DNA of 64,000 bases, taken from assembly GCA_950295325.1 (NCBI GenBank), contig OX485806.1, positions 5,024,001 to 5,088,000 of the forward strand, given 5' to 3'. The notes below the pieces were generated by a model. That model saw only the letters and a list, made by a program, of their open reading frames with translations. It had not been told where the DNA came from and did not search any database. Shown here in pieces: positions 11,601-22,249 of this stretch (the first letter of the stretch is position 1; every line of letters starts with the position of its first letter). Position numbers and translations under genes: made by a program. The stretch is from Polytrichum commune (lineage: Eukaryota; Streptophyta; Polytrichopsida; Polytrichales; Polytrichaceae).

Positions 11601-12935
11601 GGCCATTATTTGAGATTTCAGATTTCAGGTTTAGATTTTGGTTTGATATATATCTGAAATGGGGCACCCTCTCGGAACCGAGAGGGTAGGCTAGGTGGCC
11701 AAATAGTGTAATTTCTGAAATCAGGTGTAGGCGGTTGTGTGGATTTTGGTTTGACATTAGTGTGAAATGGGGCACCCTCTCGGAACCGAGAGGGTGGGCT
11801 AGGTGGCCATTATTTGTAGTTTCTGAAATCAAGTGTAGGCGAGTGTTTGGCTTTTGGTTTGACATTAGTGTGAAATGGGCACCCTCTCGGAACCGAGAGG
11901 GTGGGCTAGGTGGCCAAATATTGTAGTTTCTGAAATCAGGTGTAGGCGAGTGTTTGGATTTTGGTTTGACATTAGTGTGAAATGGGCACCCTCTCGGAAC
12001 CGAGAGGGTGGGCGAGGTGGTCATTATTTGAGATTTGAGATTTCAGGTTTAGATTTTGGTTTGATATATATCTGAAATGGGGCACCCTCTCGGAACCGAG
12101 AGGGTGGGCTAGGTGGCCAAATAGTGTAGTTTCTGAAATCAGGTGTAGGCGATTGTGTGGATTTTGGTTTGACATTAGTGTGAAATGGGGCACCCTCTCC
12201 GAACCGAGAGGGTGGGCTATGTGGCCATTATCTGAGATTTCAGATTTCAGGTGTCGAGTTTGGTTTGATATATATCTGAAATGGGCACCCTCTCGGAGCC
12301 GATAGGGTGGGCAGGTTGGCCAATTATGATAAATCTGAAATGAAGTGTGGGCTCGAGTTTCTGAATTGAAAGTGTTTTGAACATATTTGATTGTTTGAAA
12401 TGAGGTTTAGGGTCGGTATTTGGTTATATATGTGGGGCTATATTTGAGGATTTAAACATTTATTGTAGTTATGAATTTCAATATGTTTGAGTGTGGGACC
12501 CTCTGGGTTCCGAGAGGGCGGGCACGGTGGCCAATTGTGATAAATCTGAAATCAGGTGTAGGCGATTTAGTGTGGATTCTTGTTTGACATTAGTGTGAAA
12601 TGGGCACCCTCTCGGAACCGAGAGGGTGGGCTAGGTGGCCAAATAGTGTAGTTTCTGAAATCAGGTGTAGGCGATTGTGTGAATTTTGGCTTGACATTAG
12701 TGTGAAATGAGCACCCTCTCGGAACCGAGAGGGTGGGCAGGGTGGCCATTTATGATAATTGAGATTTCAGGTGTAGTTTCGAATTTGAGTTTTGTATCAA
12801 AATGGGGTACCCTCTCGTACCCGAGAGGGTGGGCTATGTGGGCATAATTTGAGACTTCACATCAGGTTGACATTCGGTTTTTACATAAATTTGAAATGGG
12901 GCACCCTCTCGGAACCGAGAGGGTGGACAGGGTGG
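8700..12935. repeat. ~4.2-kb array built on CCCTCTCGGAACCGAGAGGG
   Basis: About 35 copies by eye of an inverted repeat with 9-bp arms and a 2-base centre, AA in most copies and TT in some. Each is followed by GGTGGGCTAGGTGGCC and a TCTGAAATCAGGTGTAG motif. Two spacer types alternate (one with TTGACATTAGTGTGAAATGGG, one with TTTGAGATTTCAGGTTTAGA...TATATATCTGAAATGGGG), so the ~100-bp units form a ~205-bp higher-order repeat. The centre (9.9-12.2 kb) is most regular and the edges are decayed. The short ORFs here on both strands are only translations of the repeat. It ends about 100 bp before the first coding exon of gene B. Confidence 0.93.
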
Positions 12936-13031
12936 CCATTTTCTGGATTGCGGTGATTCGTTGTGTTAAGATGTGTCGTATGTATGCAGGCATCACAATC
13001 ACTAGATCTCACTGCATCTCGGAGGGAATCA

Positions 13032-16000
13032 ATGGAGGACCAGGAAGTTCAATTGGTGCCTCCTGTGGTGATTGTTGCGGCTCTTGATGATCTCTCACAG
13101 GAAGAGGTGATTCATTCTTGTAACTTTTGTTGTTAATGTTTTGATTGTTTGTTTGGTTCTGGGGTTAACTTCTTATTCTTGGATTGACTTGTTCTCTAGG
13201 TTGATGTACCGGCTGTTTCAGACTGCCTACGTCCACTAGCAGAGTCAAATCCAGAGGAGACTGAGCTCTTGATTCGAAGATCACAGAAGGAAGACTCGAA
13301 CTCTGTGATTCACCGGGTTCGATTCAAACCTATTGGGAAGTCACGATTTTCTATTCCATTGTGTCGCCTGCGATCTCTTCCTCTTGTTCGTCCCATCAAC
13401 GACGTTGATGTCGCACGTTTAGAAAACGAATTTGTTATGGGATATCGTGATGGTGATCGAGCTATGTACGTCTCCGTATACAACAATCTCGATGAAGTCC
13501 TTCACGTCTCCGATGACATCAAGGCCACTTGGAGTCCATTATGGATGGAGGCCAATTCAGAATTTGATGCCATCCTCGAAAGAGACTCAGACCTTGCTCA
13601 TTTTGTGGGCAAAATGTTCTTCGTGTGGGAGGGGAACCATCGTTTGACAGCTTGGTGGAGGCACATCAACAAGCATCACCCGTTGGACAAAGAATGGCAT
13701 ATCTCTGCTGACTGTATCGACGTGGATCCAAGAAACTGCACCGCCGTTTTTCTGAATGCTATGAAGGACATAAACTGGTGAGTTTGGCATTTTATATTCA
13801 TGTGTTTGTATTTATTTCGTTAGTGTTTTCCTCTTACATTTTCTTCGTTGTAGGTCCACGGAGCATGACCATGTTAAGGACAACCTCCCAGCAAAGTTAC
13901 TTCGCATTCGGACGTTTGGAAAGATGAAGCTGGAAGAATTTAAAGACCTCCTCTCCATCGCAGACTACAAGATGTGCGAGTCCAAGATGGAAAAGACTCC
14001 TACTTGGTATCCCCTTACGATAGACGTCTTCGTCAAATTCTTATACAAGGTATTTTTCTCTTTATTCCCCTCAAATGTTCATGTCTTCTGGTCATGCCGG
14101 TTCCTAATCCTTTTATGTTTATTTTAGAGGGAGATATCCAACGCTGCGGATAACGCGGCTAGGTTGTACCGTGAGGCCACTCCAGAGGCTCTTAGAACTT
14201 CTCCAGAAATATGGGAAGCTATGACAAAGGCCCAGGATAGGTTGATCAAAAGCATTCGCACCAGGAATTTTGAAAAATTCATTTCCGTCGCCCACAAGGA
14301 CAACGGTGATGATTTCTTCCATGAGGTGAACATTTCTCTCTTCGCCATGATTTTGGCCATATTTGATTTTTCATTTAATATGTACTCGGAACCGAGAGGG
14401 TGGGCTACATGGCCTAGCGAGAGCATTTGGGTTTGATATATATCTGAAATGGGCACCCTCTCGGTTCCGAGAGGGTGGGCTAGGTGGCCATTTTTAACAA
14501 ATCTGAAATCATGTGTGGGCTCGACTTTCTGAATTGACAGTATTTGGAACATATTTGATTGTCTGAAATGAGGTGTAGGGTCGGTATTTGGTTATATATG
14601 TGGGGCCATATTTGAGGATTTAAACATGTAGTGTGATTATGAATTTCAATATGTTTGAGTGTGGCACCCTCTCGGAGTGTTCGGGGCCATAATTTGAGAT
14701 CTTGAAATCAGGTGTAGGCGAATTAGTGTGGATTTTGGTTTGATATATATCTGAAATGGGGCACCCTCTCGGAACCGAGAGGGTGGGCTAGGTGCCCATT
14801 ATTTGAGATTTGAGATTTCAGGTTTAGATTTTGGTTTGATATATATCTGAAATGGGGCACCCTCTCGGAACCGAGAGGGTAGGCTAGGTGGCCAAATAGT
14901 GTAGTTTCTGAAATCAGGTGTAGGCGATTGTGTGCATTTTGGTTTGACATTAGTGTGAAATGGGGCACCCGAGAGGGTGGGCTAGGTGGCCAAATAGTGT
15001 AGTTTCTGAAATCAGGTGTAGGCGAGTGTGTGGATATTGGTTTGACACTAGTGTGAAATGGGCACCCTCTCGGAACCGAGAGGGTGGGCTAGGTGGCCAA
15101 TTTGTGAGGATTCAGATTTCAGATGTTGATTTTGGTTTGATAAATATCTGAAATGGGCACCCTCTCGGAACCGAGAGGGTGGGCTAGGTGCCCATTATTT
15201 GAGATTTGAGATTTCAGGTTTAGATTTTGGTTTGATATATATCTGAAATGGGGCACCCTCTCGAAACCGAGAGGGTAGGCTAGGTGGCCAAATAGTGTAG
15301 TTTCTGAAATCAGGTGTAGGCGATTGTGTGGATTTTGGTTTGACATTAGTGTGAAATGGGCACCCTCTCGGCACCGAGAGGGTGGGCTAGGTGGCCATTT
15401 TTGACAAATCTGAAATCATGTGTGGGCTCGAGTTTCTGAATTGAAAGTATTTGGAACATATTAGATTGTCTGAAATGAGGTGTAGGGTCGGTATTTGGTT
15501 ATATATGTGGGGCCATATTGGAGGATTTAAACATTTAGTGTGGTTATGAATTTCAATATGTTTGAGTGTGGCACCCTCTCGGTTCCGAGAGGGTGGGCAC
15601 GGTGGCCAGATTTTGAAGTTTTTAAAATCAAGTTTTGAGTGGTGTTTCTGTTTTTACAGTGTTCGGGGCCATATTTGACATTTTCTTGAATCAACTCTAG
15701 AGTCTAATTTCAGTTTATAAATATTTGGGGCCCTAATTTTGAGTTTCTCAAATCGAGTGTAGGTGATTAAGTGTGGTTTCAAGTTTGACATTACTGTGAA
15801 ATGGGGCACCCTCTCGGAACCGAGAGGGTGGGCTACATGGCCATTATGTGAGATTTCAAATTTCAGGTCTAGATTTGGGTTTGATATATATTTGAAATGG
15901 GCACCCTCTCGGAACCGAGAGGGTGGGCTAGGTGGCCGTTTTTGACAAATCTGAAATCATGTGTGGGCTCGAGTTTCTGAATTAAAAGTAATTTGTACAT

Positions 16001-19000
16001 ATTTGATTTTCTGAAATGAAGTGTAGGGTCGGGTTTCTCGTTTTCATGTTGTCTGGGCCATGTTTTGAGTTTCTGAAATGAAGTGTTGGGACGGTGTTTG
16101 GTTTTAAATGTGAGGCCATATTTGATGAGCTTAGAATGTAGTCTAGTTTTGAGTTTCAATATGTGTCAAGGGGGGCACCCTCTCAGTTCCGAGAGGGGGG
16201 GCACTGTGGCCATATTTTGAAATTTTTGAAATCAGGTTTCGAGTGTGTTTCTGGTTTTACAGTGTTCGGGCCTATATTTGATATTTTCTGAAATCAAGTG
16301 TAGAGTCTGTTTTGGGGCCATGTTTTGAGTTTCTGAAATCGGGTATAGGGTCGGTGTTTGGTTATAAGTGTAGGGGCCATATTTGTATGCAAGTGTTCGG
16401 GGCTAGATTAGGAGATTTCTGAAATCAAGTGTAAGTCGGTAACATGGTTGACTTAATTCTTCTTAACAACTCACTCTTATATGTTGCAGATTGACCGTCA
16501 TTTTTCCACCTTCCTCGTCACAGATATGACAATAGAGAAACTCTAGAAGGTGGCCACCACACATGTGGATGCTCATTATAAGGCCAAGTGGCTTCGGTGG
16601 TGGAATTCCACTCCCGACGTCAAAGAGAAGAACAAATTTCCCTCGTCTCTCCCTCTTCGAGAGAAAGTCCTCGAAAACTGGCTCAACAAAGCTTCTTTTT
16701 GGGCTCAGGTGCATCTACAACTTTTTTCCATCTATTTGTTCATTTCTCTACTTTACATTTCTAACCATTTTTCTTTCTTGTTATAGTTGGAGAAGGGGGT
16801 TGAGGCTGAGATTGCTTCATTTGAGAATGAGTGTTCCGCTAAAATCGACTGGGGTTCCACGGAGGATATTTTGCAACCGGCGAATTATGTTGAGCATTGG
16901 AGGTTGATTTTGTGGGACAAGGCATTTCTGGTTTATTTTGACGACAAGGGAGACCTCAAATTTGTCAAAGGCCTTGATCTCATGGAATTTGATGAAGGCC
17001 CCATATCAATCAAACGCGTCGCTTATCGGTAATATTTTGAGTTTTCATTTAGTCCGTTTTGTTCTCATTTCATTTCCTTTCCGCCACCTTTTTAGTTTAT
17101 GATTTTCTTTATTTTCCAGGTTCATTCACCGTGAGCTCGTTGTGAAGAATGCCCTGCCTTCTTCCTGCTTGCCAACTTTCCTTGTAGATTGGGTGGATGT
17201 CAACTCCATTCTTTGTGTGTATACGGCCATTCAAGTTGCAAAGTTTCCGGAGTCTCACTTGCAGGCTGGGGGATGGTACTTGGATTGTTCTGGAGGATTT
17301 GTGCCTGCGGAAGAGAAGAGTCTTTTTGCCAGCATTGTGAGTACTGCTCCCGAGCTGAGCATTATCCCCTTTGAGGAGCCCGACATCGTTGAGATTCCTC
17401 CTCCTCCGCCCAAGGCACCAAAAAGAAAGGGCAGACCAAAAAATACCGCCACTCAAACAACTTCACAACTTGTCACTCGGTCTGTTTCAAAGACCCCCAT
17501 TCAGCCATCCACCTTCATACGGAGTCCATCTAGGACTCCTTCTGTTATTCCATCAGCTGCCCCCTCTGGCACTCCCTCAGCCTTTCGTCCACAAATTGTT
17601 GCTACTCCTTCTCACAGTGGCACTTCTCTTCTCTCCTTGCCTCGCAAAAGGAAGGCCGCCCTTTTGGATACGAGTGCCACCTTTTCGGGTTCCCCTAACA
17701 CTCTTTCCCTCATCGAAAATGTGGACATGGTGCAATTCATGCTGGATTCTGAGGTTGCAGGAGGTCCCCTCCCAGCATATACCCGCATCCAGGAGTTCAT
17801 TGCCAAGGTTTGTATCTTTCCTTTTGTTATTTTTCAAACTTCTCTTTTTGTTTGGTTCTTATTTTCTTTCGTCTTGTTCTCTCATGAAATTTTAATTGCA
17901 GGTTGGGGCAAGTCGTTCCCGTGTGAACACCTCGACTACAACTCACAAGGGCCTCGATTTGCTCTTCGCAGACGTTCCCGAGAATTTGCCGGTGCCCAAC
18001 ATCTCCACCGATGTTCCTGCTTGGAACAAGCTCCATGAATCATACTATGAGTGTCTTTTTGCATTTGCGAAATCTAACCTCTATGATCATGGTGTCCTTG
18101 TACTTGCCCATTGTGCTAGTGCCTCTGTTTCCATAACTGCTTTTTATTGGGCACACACTTACGATTTCTACATCGTTGAAGATTGGTTTGGGATGAATGA
18201 TTTGGACCTTCAATCCCCTGTGGTCCCCTCTGGAGTGGTAAGCAACTCCAAAAACTACAATATTTGGACCATATTTGTAATTCTTAATTCAGGTGTAGTG
18301 TTGTCTTCTTAGTTTACAATTTATCGGGGCCATATTAGAGGATTCTGAAATCAGGTGTAGATTCGGCTTTCAAGTTTATAGGTGTTTTTCAAGTTCATAA
18401 ATTTCCAGGGGCAATACTAGAGGATTCTAAAATCACGTGTGCATTCGGCTTTCAAGTAGATGAATTTCGAGGGGCCATATTTGAAGTTTTCTGAAATCAG
18501 GTGTAGTGTCTGCTTTCTAGTTTACAAGTGTTCGGGGCCATATTTGATTTTTTCTGAAATCAAGTGTAGAGTCTGGTTTCTGTTTCGGGTGTACGGTCGG
18601 TGTTTGGTTATACGTGGGGGGGCCATATTTGAAGATTCTATAATCTAGTGTAGTATTGAGTTTCCTCTCGGAACCGAGAGGTTGGGCACTGTGGCCAAAC
18701 TTTGAAGTTTCTGAAATCAAGTTTAGAGTGATGTTTCTGGTTTTACATTGTTCGGTGCCATATTAAAAAAAATTGAAATCAGGTGTACTGTCGGCTTTGT
18801 AGTTTACAAGTGGTCGGGGCCATATTTTAATTTTCTGAAATCATGTATAGACTAGGCTTTGAAGTTCATAAATGTTTTTCAAATTTCATAAATTTTCAAG
18901 GGCCTTATTACGGGATTCTGAAATCAGGTGTAGATTCGGATTATTAGTTTACAAGTGTTCGGGGCCATATTAGATGATTCTGAAATCAGGTGTACACTAG

Positions 19001-21591
19001 GCTTAGAAGTTCATAAAGTTTTTTCAAATTTCATAAATTGTTAGGGGCCTTATTTCAAGTGTTCGGGGCCATATTGGATATTTTCTGAAATCAAGTGTAG
19101 AGTCTGGTTTTTGGTTATACGTGGGAGGGCCATATTTGGAGATTCCAAAATGTTGTGTATATTTGAGTTTCAATATGTATATTAGTGTGAAATGGGCACC
19201 CTCTCGGAACCGAGAGGGTGGGCTAGGTGGCCAATTATGATAAATCTGAAATCAGGTGTGGGCTCGAGTTTTTGAATTGAAAGTATTTTGAACAGATTTG
19301 ATTGTCTGAAATGAGGTGTAGGGTTGGTATTTGGTTATATATGTGGGGCCATATTTGAGGATTCAAACATTTAGTGTGGTTATGAATTTCAATATGTTTG
19401 AGTGTGGCACCCTCTCGGAACCGAGAGGGTGGGCACGGTGGCCAGATTTTGAAGTTTCTGAAATCAAGTTTAGAGTGATGTTTCTGGTTTTACAGTGTTC
19501 GGGGCCATATTAAAATTTTCTGAAATCAGGTGGTGTCGGCTTTGTAGTTTACAAGTGTTCGGGGCCATATTTTAATTTTCTGAAATCAGGTATAGACTAG
19601 GCTTTGAAGTTCATAAATGTTTTTCAAATTTCATAAATTTTTAGGGGCCTTATTACGGGATTCTGAAATCAGGTGTGGATTCGGATTTTTTTGTTTAAAA
19701 GTGTTCGGGGCCATATTAGATGATTCTGAAATCAGGTGTATACTAGGATTTGAAGTTTTTCCAAATTTCATAAATTTTTAGGGGCCATATTAGGGTGGGC
19801 TAGGTGGCCAATTTGTGAGGTTTCAGATTTGAGGTGTAGATTTGGGTTTGATATATATCTGAAATGGTGCACCCTCTCGGAACCAAGATTTCACAGTGGG
19901 CACAGTGGCCATATAGTGAAGTTTCTGAAATAAGGCTGAGTGGTGTTTCTGGTTTAAAAGTGTTCGGGGCCGTATTTGATATTTTCTGAAATGAAGTGTA
20001 GAGTCGGATTTATAGTTTACAAGTGTTTGGGGCCATATTAGATGATTATGAAATCAAGTGTAGACTAGGCTTTGAAGTTCATAAATGTTTTTCATAATTT
20101 CATAAATTGTTAGGGGCCATATTAGAGGATTCTGGAATCAGGTGTAGACTATGCTTTGAAGTTCATAAAGTTTTTTCAAATTTCATAAATTTTTAGGGGC
20201 CTTATTAGGGGATTATGAAATCAAGTGTAAATTCGGATTTTTAGTTTACAAGTGTTCGGGGCCATAAAAGATGATTATGAAATCAGGTATAGACTAGGCT
20301 TTTAAGTTCATAAATGTTTTTCAAATTGCATAAATTTTCAGGGGCCATATTAGAGGATTCTGAAATCAAGTATACATTCGGCTTTCAAGTACATGAATTT
20401 CCAGGGGCCATAATCGAGGTTTTCTGAAATCATGTGTAGCATCGGCTTTTTAGTTTACAAGTTCTCGGGGCCATATTTGAAGTTTCTGAAATCAGGTGTG
20501 AGGGGGTCACCCTCTCGGTTGGGTCTGACATCAGGTGTAGGGTCTACGAGGCCATTTTTGAGACATCTGAAATCAGGTGTACGTTCGAGTTTCTGATTTG
20601 AAAGTATCATTTAACATATTTGATTATCTGAAATGAAGTGTACAGTCTGTTTTTCAGTTTATATGGTTTCGGGGCCATGTTTTGAGTTTCTGAAATAAGG
20701 TGTAGGGTCTTCTGAAATTGTTTTGAGTTTTTCAGACTCGGAAATTCAACATCAAGGTTCTTGTTCGTGCTAACTCCGTTCTCAAAGTGCGTGAGGAGGC
20801 TATGCAAGAGTATGGTTACAACCTCCAGCGTGATGGATGGTTGAATGCTTTCACCGATGAGAAGAGCCAGGCGATGCGCAGTGATGGGGTACCTTGGCGA
20901 GGTGCTCGAGAAAAGCATCATGTTTTCTTCTCTATCCTCCTCGCTACTCTCACCGACAAGAATGATGTTATTATGGACTGGCAGTGTGGTGTAGGTACGC
21001 ATTATCTTTCAGCATCATCCTTACTTTGAATTTTCCGTTATTTTTTCTTCATTACTTTCATACTAACATTTTCCTTTTTTTTTTTAGGTGGTTCGATTAC
21101 AGCATGTCGCTCACTTGAGCGGCATATTGTGGCGCTTGAGAGTGACCCCGTTATTTTCAATGCAATCCTTCTCCCCATGCGCGATTCCCAACCTTCGCGT
21201 ACTCCCCGCTCAGTTGCCCCACCGTCTACCTCTATTTTTGATCCGCCTCAGAAGTTGACCAAACGGGCATTCAGTTTTCTTTGTGCGTAAGTTTGTTTTA
21301 TATGTTTTGTCATGTTTACCTTCATGTCATTTTCCCATCTTCATGTGTCTTCTCGTTTCTAATCTACTTGCTTGGGGGTTCAGAGTACCAGGGGAGAACG
21401 CAGTCCTTCGTCGAGGCATGTGTTCGAGTCTTTCCAAGACGTTCGAGCTCCCTCCGTATGCTGCTGAGCTTGCCAATGTTTTAGCGGAAGCTCCGTCTCC
21501 ACCTCCTAGTCGCATCCGACCATTCAACAAGCTAGTATTGGATTTCCTAGATATAGAGGCCGAGGAGGGCGAAGATAGTGATAGAGGATAG
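13032..21591 (+). CDS. Gene B: ParB-like N-terminus + AT-hook + degenerate beta-class methyltransferase-like C-terminus
   Basis: Exons read by splice signal and phase: 13032-13106, 13200-13777, 13854-14049, 14128-14325, 16490-16708, 16787-17028, 17120-17807, 17902-18237, 20736-20994, 21088-21286, 21384-21591 (1066 codons with stop). Residues ~77-215 look ParB/sulfiredoxin-like (LPLVRPINDVDVARLE, then EGNHRLTAW at ~169). A Pro/Ser-rich linker holds an AT-hook-like KRKGRPK (~605). Residues ~748-802 match the motif IV region of N6/N4 methyltransferases (LDLLFADVPE ... W ... DHGVLVL) and ~902-950 motifs X and I (REKHHVFFSILLA, DWQCGVGGS, ALESD). DPPY is replaced by DVPE, so methyl transfer is doubtful; DNA binding or a scaffold role is inference. 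One in-frame TAG lies at 16544 (residue ~368); an acceptor ending on it would keep frame. The start is the first ATG after a candidate acceptor at ~12985; upstream exons are possible. Confidence 0.7.
14385..16215. repeat. Second CCCTCTCGG palindrome array, inside intron 4 of gene B
   Basis: About 13 copies of the same palindrome and spacer family as the array upstream of gene B, filling most of the 2.2-kb intron 14326-16489. Copies with AA and TT centres both occur, and a few half palindromes are present (for example near 14668). The region 16215-16440 continues with decayed spacers only. Confidence 0.9.
18290..20720. repeat. Intron 8 array, spacer-only subfamily with few palindromes
   Basis: The 2.5-kb intron 18238-20735 is filled with repeats of GGGGCCATATT ... 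TTCTGAAATCAGGTGTAG ... AAGTTCATAAATGTTTTTCAAATT. This shares the 'TCTGAAATCAGGTGTAG' core with the other arrays but mostly lacks the palindrome, which appears only near 18665, 19200, 19410 and as fragments. It looks like the older substrate into which the palindromic unit spread. Confidence 0.85.
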
Positions 21592-22128
21592 TTTGGAAAC
21601 TCTATTTTATATATATTGGTTTTTTTTATATATTTCCTAGGTTCATTTGTTGAATTTCCATGTGCATTTTGCAAATTCCCATTCATCTCCTTCTATATGT
21701 TTTATTGATGTTTGATTTCAATTGGTGACGTCAGCCCTAATTTAATATGAAAGTATTTGAAACCTATACTATAAGATGTTTGATAATAATTGCAATCTTC
21801 CACGCCTATAGGATCTGTTGGTTTCTCGAACACTTTTAGGTTATTATGTCCATGGGAATGGGATGCCTTTCCAACAAATTGTATTCAAACTATCTCTAAT
21901 TCCACGGAAATAGGCACTGCTTCTCCTAAAATTACCCAACAAATTCTAAATTTTTTGCTCCCCAATCTCCGCTATCCGCTCTCTGCTCTCCGCTCTACGC
22001 TCACACTACTAAGTTTCCCACCTAATACCAGTCTCTTACACAACTCGCATCCACAGGCGGATGTCTCAAAACATAGTAGTTACCTACATATTGACTATTT
22101 CTAATATCTAATTTCCTTTCATTTGTAG

Positions 22129-22248
22129 ATTCTGGGCCTTAATTCAACCCGTGAGCAGTTTGAGTGGCTCACAATTATGGCACCTACATGTACGTATAAT
22201 GAGGTTATGCACCTACTTGAGCTTGATGGTGTTGTGGAATGTGAGTAG
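22129..22248 (+). other. Possible orphan terminal exon
   Basis: A good acceptor (TTTCATTTGTAG) is followed by 40 open codons ending in TAG (ILGLNSTREQFEWL...). It is not needed by gene B, whose stop is at 21589-21591, and no matching upstream exon was found. It may be an alternative 3' end of gene B or a remnant of another gene. Confidence 0.28.
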
Positions 22249-22249
22249 T

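Noticed and set aside
8900-12900. Many 60-150-codon ORFs on both strands (for example MSNQNPHNRLHLISETTLFG)
   Set aside because: They are translations of the ~205-bp repeat, whose length is close to a multiple of three. They recur identically and do not continue into unique sequence.
8700-12935. CRISPR-like array (regular palindromic repeats with spacers)
   Set aside because: The spacers are themselves repeated and the setting is a plant gene with introns, so it is a minisatellite.
13032-21591. Bacterial contamination as the source of the ParB/methyltransferase similarity
   Set aside because: Ten phase-consistent GT-AG introns and a diverged tandem paralog with the same intron plan show a resident nuclear gene.
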